Source: Gemmatimonas sp. (lineage in GTDB: Bacteria > Gemmatimonadota > Gemmatimonadetes > Gemmatimonadales > Gemmatimonadaceae). From it: a DNA stretch of 64,000 bases. Position numbers and translations under genes: made by a program. Positions 44,122-52,093 of this stretch are shown one piece after another (within the stretch, counting starts at the first letter, position 1; each line of letters opens with the position of its first letter). The DNA lies in contig PNKL01000008.1 in the NCBI GenBank assembly GCA_013822425.1, forward strand, positions 32,021-96,020, in the 5' to 3' direction. The notes under the pieces were generated by a model, which was given only the letters and a program-made list of their open reading frames with translations, was not told the origin of the DNA and ran no database searches.

Positions 44122-44352
44122 TCACGAGCGCGGGAGCACGGGGAGCGACGCCGAGGGCCGCGACGGTGCGGTCGCGCGCGGGCGCGCCAGCGACCGGGAG
44201 ACGGAGCGCGCGGTGTCCGGCACCGCACGCCAGAGCATGAGTCCGACCGCCACGAGCAGCGCGAGCATCCCACACCCCATCACCGAACGCAGCAGATGCC
44301 GCCACCCGGTGAACAGGAGGATCACGCCCAGCACGAGCGCGAGCCCGATCAC
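44122..44352 (-). CDS. Small membrane protein, 76 aa
   Basis: Two hydrophobic segments (IGLALVLGVILLFTGW and CGMLALLVAVGLMLW) flank a basic turn RHLLRS. A basic, Pro/Ser-rich cytoplasmic tail follows. The start overlaps the preceding gene stop (ATGA). Function unknown. Confidence 0.6.
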   Translation of the reverse strand: MIGLALVLGVILLFTGWRHLLRSVMGCGMLALLVAVGLMLWRAVPDTARSVSRSLARPRATAPSRPSASLPVLPRS

Positions 44353-44663
44353 AGCGTCAGCGCGCTCAGCGGCACGCGAAACCCGCAGTCGTTCGATGCC
44401 GCGCAGGTCACCAGTTCGTCGGAGGTCGACTGGTCCTTGAGCGAGGGCGGGACGGCGTTAACCGCAAACCCATCGCGCGCGAGTTCGGAGCGATCCGAAT
44501 ACCGCTTGCCGGTAGCCGCGAGCCGATAGGAGACGACCACCAAGACATCGCCACACCACGGGCACCGGTCCACGAAGGCGTCGTGCGCCCCGGCGTGCTG
44601 TCGCGCCTTCGCCACGGCGGCGTGCGCTGCGTGGAGAGCTGTGTCGTCTACGGACATTGGCAT
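44349..44663 (-). CDS. Zinc-site hypothetical protein, 104 aa
   Basis: ATG 44663 has GGAG 6-7 nt upstream. CPWCGD near residue 34 plus later single cysteines (VTCAASNDCGF) give a possible four-Cys zinc ribbon. The N-terminus is helical (DDTALHAAHAAVAKARQHAGAHDAF). Coupled to the small membrane protein downstream. Unknown function. Confidence 0.6.
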   Translation of the reverse strand: MPMSVDDTALHAAHAAVAKARQHAGAHDAFVDRCPWCGDVLVVVSYRLAATGKRYSDRSELARDGFAVNAVPPSLKDQSTSDELVTCAASNDCGFRVPLSALTL

Positions 44664-44823
44664 CGCTCACTCCGCTGGGGTCGGCCCTGAGCATACCAGG
44701 CCCGTCGGGCGCACCGGCATCCGCGCCGCCGTCGTGCTACGTCTCGACGTCGGTCGACGCGGGACCGAGCGACACGATCAGGTCCACGGGTGCGACGCAA
44801 CGTCCGAACATCCCCGCATCGCG

Positions 44824-46152
44824 CTATGCCGCCAAGTCGGGGAACAGCGACAGCGTGTCGCCGTAGACGGGTTCGTGCCCCGCCGGCACCACCCCCGGCG
44901 CCGCGGTGACTCTCGGCGCTTCACGCATCGCTTCCGTCCGCACCCGCTCGTCCTCAGCGATCGACGTCTGCGACGCGGAAGTCGCGATGGGACCGACTGC
45001 CGCCGCATCGGCAACACGATCACGGAGGTCGAACTGGTACGCCATGTCCTCAACGAACTCACGCCGCAGATGCGCGCGGCAGGCGGGCAGCAGCGCCACG
45101 GGGAGTTTCTCGAGACGGATCACGTCATCGTAGTACGCGTGCACCGCGTGTGAGACCGAAGACGACGCATCGCTCAGCGAACCCGACAGCTCACCGGCGA
45201 CCCGACGCTCCGCGATACGGATGCGCATCCGCTCGTACTCCGAAGAATTGCTGTCACCGACCAGCTTGGCCTCGCGGCAGTGCCAGCAGTGCGACCCACC
45301 CACCGGTGTGCGCCCCGTCGGCTCCGCCACCAACGTCATCAAGACGGTCGCGATGTTGGTGCCGGACTCGGCGAAGGTCCCCGCCGCAATCTCTTCCACG
45401 CCGTACCCCTGCGAGTGTTCGTACACAAAGTCCCGGAACTCACGATCCGGCTTGGACGTCCCGGTGAGAAATCCGGGTGGCGCGATGGCCACGAGCGACC
45501 CGCCCTTCGCCAGCATCGCATGGGCGTGCCGGATGTAGGTTTGATACGCGCGCACATCGCCCTTGACGGAGAATGGCGGGTTGAGCGCGATCCGGGCGTA
45601 GGCAGCGGACGGTGTGAAGGCCAGGAAGTCGCCCTCAAACACGGGGTAGCCCTTCCGCCGCAACACCGCCGCGCTCAGCGGGTTCAGCTCACAGCACTCC
45701 AGCGTCGCACGGGGCAGGCGAGCGCGAAGGGCGTCAGCGATCGCGCCCGTCCCGGCGCTCGGCTCTAGGAGGCGCAGGCCACCCTCTCGCCCGAGCTCGC
45801 TCCAGTAGGTGTCGTCATCGGCGCTCGGGAAGGCGTCGATGTCCAGCGACGTCAGCATGGACTCCACCACCGACGATGGCGTCGGGAAGAACGCGAGTGG
45901 GTTCTTCGGCGGCATCACACCGGACGCGACCAGCCCTGCGACGAGGGGCGCTGGATCATAGTGCTGCGGGAATACGTGGGCCTGAGTTCTGCCGTTCTTC
46001 CACTTCCCACCAATCCGCACCAGCGCCTCGTTCACTTCCTCGTACAACGTGCGCGCTAACTGCCCGCTTGTCAGACGCACGAGGTTGCTGTCCACGATCG
46101 CAGCGGCGAGTACCGAACGGGCTGCGGCGGAGAGCATCGGCAGGGCGGACAT
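44824..46152 (-). CDS. Phage-type N6-adenine DNA methyltransferase, 442 aa
   Basis: ATG 46152 is inside a longer frame; the upstream part lacks coding character. An N-terminal helical domain precedes FFPTPSSVVESML, motif I LLEPSAGTGAIADAL (128-142), ELNP (155-158), and motif IV LNPPFS (190-195). The order FxP, EPSAGTG, NPPF is the gamma-class N6-adenine pattern common in phage enzymes. A CWHCREAKL segment later may bind zinc. It is followed upstream by a second, smaller N6 methyltransferase 71 bp away. No nuclease is adjacent. Confidence 0.85.
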   Translation of the reverse strand: MSALPMLSAAARSVLAAAIVDSNLVRLTSGQLARTLYEEVNEALVRIGGKWKNGRTQAHVFPQHYDPAPLVAGLVASGVMPPKNPLAFFPTPSSVVESMLTSLDIDAFPSADDDTYWSELGREGGLRLLEPSAGTGAIADALRARLPRATLECCELNPLSAAVLRRKGYPVFEGDFLAFTPSAAYARIALNPPFSVKGDVRAYQTYIRHAHAMLAKGGSLVAIAPPGFLTGTSKPDREFRDFVYEHSQGYGVEEIAAGTFAESGTNIATVLMTLVAEPTGRTPVGGSHCWHCREAKLVGDSNSSEYERMRIRIAERRVAGELSGSLSDASSSVSHAVHAYYDDVIRLEKLPVALLPACRAHLRREFVEDMAYQFDLRDRVADAAAVGPIATSASQTSIAEDERVRTEAMREAPRVTAAPGVVPAGHEPVYGDTLSLFPDLAA

Positions 46153-46223
46153 GGCGGGCAACTCGGGAAGAGGTCTCCCCGAGCATCCGACCGGAGCATC
46201 CCGCACCGGCGAGGCATCACTGG

Positions 46224-47075
46224 CTAGGCCGCGAGCCGATAGACGCCCTTGCCCACCCGCTGATGATACGCGCGCAGCGTCTGCCGCACCTTTTCGCGCC
46301 AGAATCGCGTCCGCGTCGGACGGCAGCCTTCGAGGGCATCGTAGATCCTGTGCAGTGACGCTTCGCCGCCGAGCGCGCGCAACGTGGCCGTGACAGCGGA
46401 CGCCCACACCGGACCGCCGTCGTTGCGATCCAGCAGCGCCTGTGTCGCCTTCGGGAGATCGCGCACCGCCGCCACGGTATGGTAGAACGCGAAACCCACC
46501 AGCGTGCGCTGCTTCGACTTGCTCAGGAGCGCGAAGGCCAGTGGCACGCTGAGACCGGGGAAGATGTCACGCGGAATCATGTCCTGGCGCAGCGACCACT
46601 GGCGCGCAAGACGCACGACCGTACGCGAGGTCTGAAGCAACGAGCACGGGATCAGCATCCCCACACGAGCGTCCATCGGCATGATGGGGAACATCCGCGC
46701 GAGGAACGCCTCGAACCACCTCAACTCGAACGGCGGGTTGGACACGACGCACGTCGGTACAAAATCCAGCGGGACCGTGAGTGCATCGCCGGTGAGCACG
46801 CGGCGGCCCGTGCGCTCGCGCGCGAGTTGCGCACGTCGGGAATCGAGTTCAATCCCGACGGCCGGCACGTGCGCAGGAATCGCCTGCAGCAGCCGTCCGT
46901 CGCCCGCACAGGGCTCCAGCACGAGGTCGTCCCGATCCAGATCGCTGAAGTATCGCGCGATGATCTCTTCGGCGAGATACAACGGCGTCGGGTAGAAACG
47001 ATCCGCCCGATCCGCGGCGGTCGGGACGGGGCGGCCGCCGCCGGCGGCGTCGTCAAAGAGCGACAGCGTGGTCAC
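46224..47075 (-). CDS. N6-adenine DNA methyltransferase with C-terminal winged helix, 283 aa
   Basis: GTG 47075 has GGGAG 6 nt upstream. Motifs are FYPTPLYLAEEII, VLEPCAGDGRLL (motif I, 52-63), GIELD, and VSNPPFE (motif IV, 111-117). The last 60 residues (LGGEASLHRIYDALEGCRPTRTRFWREKVRQTLRAYHQRVGKGVYRL) look like a winged helix of the kind appended to restriction and modification enzymes for DNA reading. Immediately upstream of the 442-aa methyltransferase on the same strand, so the two likely act as a pair with different targets. Confidence 0.85.
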   Translation of the reverse strand: MTTLSLFDDAAGGGRPVPTAADRADRFYPTPLYLAEEIIARYFSDLDRDDLVLEPCAGDGRLLQAIPAHVPAVGIELDSRRAQLARERTGRRVLTGDALTVPLDFVPTCVVSNPPFELRWFEAFLARMFPIMPMDARVGMLIPCSLLQTSRTVVRLARQWSLRQDMIPRDIFPGLSVPLAFALLSKSKQRTLVGFAFYHTVAAVRDLPKATQALLDRNDGGPVWASAVTATLRALGGEASLHRIYDALEGCRPTRTRFWREKVRQTLRAYHQRVGKGVYRLAA

Positions 47076-47208
47076 GCGCGCTCCCGCGCCAGCAGGTCGC
47101 CCAACGGGGTACCCGCCGGGGTCACGGGCCGCCGCCCGCTCTCGTGGTCCTCCCGGGAGCACCCACCCACGGATCCCGCAGCCGCGAACCGACTCCAAGC
47201 GCGCCGCA

Positions 47209-47379
47209 CTAGCCGGCCGCCACGCCGCGCACCGTGAACTTCCTGGCGTCCTTGTGCAGCGCGCGCGCGGCCCGCTTTGCAGCGCGGACGGACTTGGCAC
47301 GCACCTGCGCGGCGCCCACGCGGCGGCGCCCAGCGGCATCAATCAGGACGTACGCGACGCAAAAGATCGGGTCCAGCAC
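47209..47379 (-). CDS. Small basic hypothetical protein, 56 aa
   Basis: GTG 47379 has GGAG 8 nt upstream. The product begins VLDPIFCVAYVLIDAAGRRRVGAAQV and ends with a basic helix KSVRAAKRAARALHKDARKF. Strand-turn-strand followed by a basic helix suggests nucleic-acid binding. It lies between the 207-aa unknown and the N6 methyltransferase. The frame is open about 14 codons farther upstream without a standard start. Confidence 0.45.
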   Translation of the reverse strand: MLDPIFCVAYVLIDAAGRRRVGAAQVRAKSVRAAKRAARALHKDARKFTVRGVAAG

Positions 47380-47439
47380 GACGAATGCTCCGTTGAAGGT
47401 GACCGGAGCATCCGTCCATGCGATACCGCACCGGCGACG

Positions 47440-48063
47440 TTACGCGACGGCCGCATCGAAGAAGGCACCGGCATACGCGCCCGTCTTGATCGTGAGGCGC
47501 TTTCCGCCACGCGCGTACACGTGGTCGAGCCAGAAGACGCCGTCCTCGTCGCCACGCGAAGCGTCGTGCAAGCGCCGCGCCACCGCGTCGCGCTCCTGGC
47601 GCGTCGGATACGGTCCATGCTTGATCGGCTCGATGCAGCTGGCGATCTGCAGTACGTAGAACGCCGGACGCGGGGCCGGCACCAGTTCGCGGGTCTCCGC
47701 GCCACGGGCCGAAACGTCGATCGCGTAGCCAACCATCGTGCTGCCATCCACGAAGGCCAGGACCCCGCGCACGCAGTACCGGTGGATCACCTGCAGCGCC
47801 GCCAGCGCGTACGCACTCGCGTGGCCCGAGTCCATGTGCGCATCAAGCCAGAGGTCGCCATCGGGCCGTGCGCTCACTTCGAAAAACGCCGCCAGCAGTT
47901 CGTCGTCCTCGGTGGGAACGGGCGGGACGGGCGCGTTCGCCCGTAGCGTGCGCCAGATGTCGGCCCAGTGCTTCCGGAGGGCGGCGTTCACGGCCGCGAT
48001 CCTCGTGCGCCGTACGCGGGGGGAAGGGATGTTCAGCAAGTGCATGGGGGTCTGCAGGTCCAT
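47440..48063 (-). CDS. Hypothetical protein, 207 aa
   Basis: ATG 48063 follows GAGG at 7 nt. The N-terminus is basic (RVRRTRIAAVNAALRKHWADIWRTL). The middle has acidic/aromatic strands (DGDLWLDAHMDSGHASAYALAALQVIHRYCVRGVLAFVDGSTMVGYAIDV). A LKxxKHGPYPTRQERDAVARRLHD-like segment follows (IKHGPYPTRQERDAVARRL). It resembles many small phage-like unknowns. No family recognised. Confidence 0.55.
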   Translation of the reverse strand: MDLQTPMHLLNIPSPRVRRTRIAAVNAALRKHWADIWRTLRANAPVPPVPTEDDELLAAFFEVSARPDGDLWLDAHMDSGHASAYALAALQVIHRYCVRGVLAFVDGSTMVGYAIDVSARGAETRELVPAPRPAFYVLQIASCIEPIKHGPYPTRQERDAVARRLHDASRGDEDGVFWLDHVYARGGKRLTIKTGAYAGAFFDAAVA

Positions 48064-48116
48064 CAGCCGCCTCAAAGTTCGGGAATGCGGAGAGCGTACT
48101 TCACCCACTGACCGCA

Positions 48117-48539
48117 TCAGGCGGCTTGCGCCCTCATCGCACGTCGGCAGGCAACCGCAGCGACCGGCTCGTCCGCCGCGAACGCCAGCGTGACCGCGTC
48201 GGGCCGTCTGAGCACCAGCGCGGCGCCCATGGCCGTCGCGCCCGACACCAGCACGTTGTCCACGAGCACGACGGGACGGCTCGGGTCGAGCACGGCGCTG
48301 CACACGAAGCTCGACGCATGTCCGGCGGGGGTGAGACCATCGCCGCGGCGTCCTTCGTAGGTAGCCGCCCCGCCGAGTTGCGCGATATGCGTCCATGCGG
48401 TCAGGCAGCGGGAGACGGAGAGACCCGGCCCCTCGTAGCTGAAGGCGCGCACGGGCGGAGATGCGATGGGCGTACGGCCAACGTGGTAGACGGTGCCAGC
48501 GGCGAAGATCGGCAGCGCCGACGGGATGCGTGTGGTCAT
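48117..48539 (-). CDS. Protein with phosphoribosyltransferase-like PRPP motif, 140 aa
   Basis: The N-terminal half reads VYHVGRTPIASPPVRAFSYEGPGLSVSRCLTAWTHIAQLGG, a pattern seen in small unknown plasmid proteins (GLSVS...W..IA.LGG). The C-terminal half has RPVVLVDNVLVSGATAMGAAL, close to the PRPP-binding loop VVLVDDVxTTGAT with Asn in place of the second Asp. Whether it binds phosphoribosyl pyrophosphate is open, because the rest of a PRTase core is too short. ATG 48539 chosen; no clear ribosome binding site. Confidence 0.45.
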   Translation of the reverse strand: MTTRIPSALPIFAAGTVYHVGRTPIASPPVRAFSYEGPGLSVSRCLTAWTHIAQLGGAATYEGRRGDGLTPAGHASSFVCSAVLDPSRPVVLVDNVLVSGATAMGAALVLRRPDAVTLAFAADEPVAAVACRRAMRAQAA

Positions 48540-48577
48540 GTGCGGAGTGTGCCGCTTTCCGTTCGCGCATCGGAGCG

Positions 48578-49273
48578 CTACGGCTCGTCGCACCGGGTCT
48601 GATACACCTGCGCCGAATCCGCGAGAAAGATCACCGAGAAGACCACACGGTACGACGGCTGATCGTCCACCGGATCTTTCAGATAGACCGCGCGACGGAA
48701 CTCCACGGGGCCATCGCCCGACGCGTACTCCCATCCATCGGTCGCCTCGACACGCCCAGGGAAAACGAAGCGTTCGTACGCCTCGTCCGCCTCGCAGCGA
48801 CGTGCTTCGAGCAGATCAACGCCGCTGAGCCGTCGCGGGCCGAGAGGCCAAGGGCCGTCCGGCGTTTCTCCCAGTACCGCCAGCACGTCGGTGTACCCGG
48901 CTCGCAACACCCGCTCCGTCAGCGACTCAGCACGGTCCCGCGGGACCGCGATGAACTCGGCGACGCCCGATTCGGCGTTCGTCGCGACAACGAAGACCAC
49001 GGCCTCCTCCAGCTGCGGCTGACCATCGGAGAGGCAGCGCGTCAGTGCCACCCCAACGCACTGCGCGACGAACGCGTGCGTCATCTTGCCCTCGAAGGCA
49101 TAGCGCAGCGCTTGCATCCGAATCTGCGTGGCCGTCAAACGGGAGGGCGTCATCACGTCACTGACGACCTCAGTCGCTACGGCCCCGCATTCCTGGAGGC
49201 GGGTGTGGGCAAGGGCCAGCGTGGCGGCGAGCAACTTCGTGTCGGAGAGCGAGCTCTGCGCGAGGAGCGACAT
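48578..49273 (-). CDS. Hypothetical protein, 231 aa
   Basis: It begins MSLLAQSSLSDTKLLAATLALAHTRLQECGAVATEVVSD. The N-terminal half is helical. The C-terminal half has strands (EEAVVFVVATNAESGVAEFIAVPRD, QPSYRVVFSVIFLADSAQVYQ) around a YERFVFPGR motif. No signal peptide or recognised domain. It stands in the cluster of small unknowns between methyltransferases. Confidence 0.55.
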   Translation of the reverse strand: MSLLAQSSLSDTKLLAATLALAHTRLQECGAVATEVVSDVMTPSRLTATQIRMQALRYAFEGKMTHAFVAQCVGVALTRCLSDGQPQLEEAVVFVVATNAESGVAEFIAVPRDRAESLTERVLRAGYTDVLAVLGETPDGPWPLGPRRLSGVDLLEARRCEADEAYERFVFPGRVEATDGWEYASGDGPVEFRRAVYLKDPVDDQPSYRVVFSVIFLADSAQVYQTRCDEP

Positions 49274-49349
49274 GGCGGCGGCGACGTAAGGGCAGGCGTT
49301 GGCATCCTGCGTCCCCGAGAGTGTGCCGCGCGCGCCCGACGCAGCGGGG

Positions 49350-49604
49350 CTACGTCACCCCGAGCAGACGCGCGAGCTGGCGCCGCATCGTCGGCAGCGA
49401 ATCCGCCACGAAGTCACTCTCGACGGCAACTTGCTCCCATTGGCTGCCTGACGAGTCAGCGCGCCACAAACCCATGCCACGCGGGTTCGTCCGATAGCGA
49501 TGCACGCAACCACCCAGCGGCGCCGGCTGGGTCTTGTCCCAGCTCACGGTGGCGAGAAAGCCCCCTTCAGGCGCGGCGGCAACGGCAATGGAGAGCGGCG
49601 GCAT
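49350..49604 (-). CDS. Hypothetical small protein, 84 aa
   Basis: It begins MPPLSIAVAAAPEGGFLATVSWDKT and has a beta-rich N-terminus with the SQWEQVAVESDFVADSLPTMRRQLARLL helix at the end. No motif. Accepted mainly for its globular composition and fit between neighbours. Confidence 0.5.
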   Translation of the reverse strand: MPPLSIAVAAAPEGGFLATVSWDKTQPAPLGGCVHRYRTNPRGMGLWRADSSGSQWEQVAVESDFVADSLPTMRRQLARLLGVT

Positions 49605-49666
49605 CAGGACGTGAAGAGAGCGAGAGTGTCAGCGCGTGCCAAACATCCAACTCCTACAGAATAGCG

Positions 49667-50077
49667 CTACGCCCCGTCTGGTGACGAGAAGGGGGTTCCG
49701 CCTGACTCCGCCCATGTCGCGACCGAACCCGAGGTGTCGACCACGTTCCCCGTGTGCGTATCCATGATCTCCGAGCACGCCAGCGAGTCGAATGCCACGC
49801 AACCGCGCGCCTCTTCAACGCTGTCGTAGGTGCCATGGGACAGCGCGTCCGGCTTGGTGCGTCCGGCCGTCACGTCAAGCACCTCGTAACAATCGTCGTT
49901 GGCGGAGAGTTCCCTCCGGCGGCACTCGGCGCACTCGCCGTGCATTGCGAGAAACGCGTCGTCGTGCGTCTCCCGGCCACACGAGGGGCAATCCTGCCAC
50001 CCATAGCAGGTCTCGTGCTCGCCGTCCTGCTCCCTGTGCGTGAGCGCCCCCGTCATCGTCGGCTGGTTCACCAACAC
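49667..50077 (-). CDS. Zinc-ribbon hypothetical protein, start uncertain
   Basis: From GTG 50077 the product is 136 aa with CPSCG and CAEC zinc pairs near residues 30-55, and a helical/strand C-terminus (CYEVLDVTAGRTKPDALSHGTYDSVEEARGCVAFDS). The same frame reads upstream as IYDLDCCHDCNR, adding a further CxxC, and a GAGGAG ribosome binding site lies 7 nt before the ATA codon at that isoleucine. The real start may therefore be a mutated or non-standard codon near 50112. Function unknown, probably nucleic-acid or protein binding. Confidence 0.6.
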   Translation of the reverse strand: MLVNQPTMTGALTHREQDGEHETCYGWQDCPSCGRETHDDAFLAMHGECAECRRRELSANDDCYEVLDVTAGRTKPDALSHGTYDSVEEARGCVAFDSLACSEIMDTHTGNVVDTSGSVATWAESGGTPFSSPDGA

Positions 50078-50170
50078 TCGGTTGCAGTCGTGACAGCAGT
50101 CAAGGTCGTATATGAGCGTGCTCCTCTTCGCAGCGTGAACGGCCCGCAGTGGAGGGAGTGTACCGCAGAC

Positions 50171-51598
50171 TCACGCCTCATCCCCGAGCACAGCGAACAG
50201 CGGCAAGTTGTCCGTCTCACCACGATCTGCGCTCGGCGTCGTACCCGAGACCATGGTCCCGACCACCGCCGGCCGCATCTCGTCGCGTGCCGCGTCCGGT
50301 TCACGTCCCGTGGCGCGCCGGATAATCTCGCTCAAGAGTCCGACGTGCACGCCCTGTCCGACGATCTCGCCAGCCGTGGTCTTGGCTTCGCCAAGTTCGT
50401 AACTGTCAGGGATGTGGTGGAACCGGCGCGTCTCAGCCACGGTGAACCAGCGGTAGAAGCCTTCGCGCGTCGGATGAGCCAGCACCGGGCTGTCACCGAC
50501 GCCAGCCTGATACCGCTTCTTGATCACGGGAAGGACGGTGTCGTCTTCGCGAACGACGATGAGACCGAACCCGTTGCCTTTCGCGGCCTGCTTCGCGGCG
50601 TGTTCGAACACCCATGGCTTCGAATCCGCGTTGAACCACGCGGATTCCGGCACGTCGCGGTCGAGGAAGTCACGCACCCGCTCGAACGTCGGGCGCGGCG
50701 TCGGCCACGGCGACGGCACGGTGCCGTCGGCATCCGGCGTTTGGGCGACCACGATGGAGCGCGGGCGGCGCGCGACGTAGCCGACCTCGTGCGGCGAGAG
50801 GACGCGGTGCGAGACCGCGTACCCCATGCGCTCCAGCGCCTTCACGAAGGCCACGCCCGTCTCGGAGCCCACCCAGCGGGGCGCTTCCTCCAAGACGATC
50901 GTCCGTGGCTGGAGCTTCGCCAGTACGGCGAACGTCCAGAGCGACAGGTCACCCAACGGGTGCGCCGTCGCGGGCAGCGACTTGTCGCGCTTCTGGCCAC
51001 CGGTGCCCTTCGCCACCCGGTTCGCGGTGGACCACGGTTCGCAGCAGATGCCGGCGCAGACGAGCTCCGGCCGTGGCAGGTCCACGTAGAGCGCCTCGTG
51101 GATACTCATATTGAGCACGCGAGTGGTCGGGTGGTTGCGGGCGTAGAGGTCGGCGTAGCCCGGGTCGATTTCGATCGCCGCGCGCGGCGTGAAGCCCGCC
51201 TGCACGGCGGCCGCATCGAGCGTCCCGCCCCCGACGAACGCGCCGACCATCGATCCGTCGCGCGGACGGCTAGCCTGCAGCTCGGCGATCGGGTGACGCG
51301 ACAGCAGGATCTTGCCGTCCTCGACGCGGACGTAGAGGACCGCGCCGATGCCGAACACCTCGCGGAGAGCCTCGGCCTGCAGGTCGATCACCGCAACCGC
51401 GCCGGCCTGCTTCTGCGACACCGAATACCCCGTGGGGGATGCGGACGGCCGCAGTTCGATGTGGCTCGCCGCCACGGTCAGCGCGACGGCAGTGCCCGGC
51501 AGGAAACCTGCCGTGATGAGGTGACGCCCCTGCGCGTACCAGCGCGGGAGATTCCGATGGAGACCAACACGAGCGGTCCCTTCGCGAAGCACTGCCAT
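50171..51598 (-). CDS. SymE-like domain fused to C5 cytosine methyltransferase, 475 aa
   Basis: Residues 10-50 (HRNLPRWYAQGRHLITAGFLPGTAVALTVAASHIELRPS) match the SymE/SpoVT-AbrB-like swapped-hairpin pattern (R...WL..AGF.PGT.V.V...). Motif I is MVGAFVGGGTLDAA (117-130). Motif IV is CAGICCEPWSTANR with Cys185/Cys186 where most enzymes have PC. Motif VI is IVLEEAPRW (EEA in place of ENV). Motif VIII is ARRPRSIVVA. This architecture is known from large phages and plasmids. The altered motifs IV and VI make catalytic activity uncertain. It would methylate cytosine, or bind DNA as a regulator. Confidence 0.8.
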   Translation of the reverse strand: MAVLREGTARVGLHRNLPRWYAQGRHLITAGFLPGTAVALTVAASHIELRPSASPTGYSVSQKQAGAVAVIDLQAEALREVFGIGAVLYVRVEDGKILLSRHPIAELQASRPRDGSMVGAFVGGGTLDAAAVQAGFTPRAAIEIDPGYADLYARNHPTTRVLNMSIHEALYVDLPRPELVCAGICCEPWSTANRVAKGTGGQKRDKSLPATAHPLGDLSLWTFAVLAKLQPRTIVLEEAPRWVGSETGVAFVKALERMGYAVSHRVLSPHEVGYVARRPRSIVVAQTPDADGTVPSPWPTPRPTFERVRDFLDRDVPESAWFNADSKPWVFEHAAKQAAKGNGFGLIVVREDDTVLPVIKKRYQAGVGDSPVLAHPTREGFYRWFTVAETRRFHHIPDSYELGEAKTTAGEIVGQGVHVGLLSEIIRRATGREPDAARDEMRPAVVGTMVSGTTPSADRGETDNLPLFAVLGDEA

Positions 51599-51687
51599 GA
51601 GGCACCGTGGGAGGAGGATGGCAAGAGACTACGCGCGCCTGCCGACGCACCCGGCGTCGGCTCCGACCGTCACGGCACGCGCCATCG

Positions 51688-51999
51688 CTACGCGGCGATG
51701 CGCTCCCCCGCAAGCTCGGCGGCCCGGGCAGCCAAAAACGCATCCCACGCGATGACGTCCTGAATCACGTGGGCATCCGGCCGACCAGGCGAGCCCCACG
51801 CGAACCGCTCCGGATGCTGCGCGTAGAACTCGTGTCTGCGTGCCCCGATCCAGAGGAGGAAGCCGACCATGCCCGTGCTCGGCCACTCGGCGCGATCCGC
51901 GACCCACTGTGCCAGTGGCGTCCGACCCTGGGACTGCGCGTAGAGCGTGTAGCGCGAATTCCACGCGCCAGCCGTGGGAGCATCCGTAGGCGTTGTCAT
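51688..51999 (-). CDS. Hypothetical small protein, 103 aa
   Basis: It begins MTTPTDAPTAGAWNSRYTLYAQSQGRTPLAQWVADRAEWPSTGMVGFLLWIGARRHEFY. The NxRYxxYAxxxGRTPxxQ...WPxxxMxGFxxWI pattern recurs in small proteins of phage and plasmid genomes; no function is known. It follows the methyltransferase gene at 52094-53218 on the same strand. Confidence 0.6.
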   Translation of the reverse strand: MTTPTDAPTAGAWNSRYTLYAQSQGRTPLAQWVADRAEWPSTGMVGFLLWIGARRHEFYAQHPERFAWGSPGRPDAHVIQDVIAWDAFLAARAAELAGERIAA

Positions 52000-52093
52000 G
52001 GGTGCGCTCGGGTGGTGGACTGCGGTCCGTGTCCCGGAGGGTGCCGCCAGAGGGCCGCGCATCCGCCGGTGGTCGTTCGTCTCCTGCGTCTCA

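Noticed and set aside
42007..44529. 840-codon open frame on the plus strand
   Set aside because: It is antisense to the SF1 helicase, which has all motifs. The plus-strand product is Arg/His/Gln-rich, as expected of a high-GC shadow frame.
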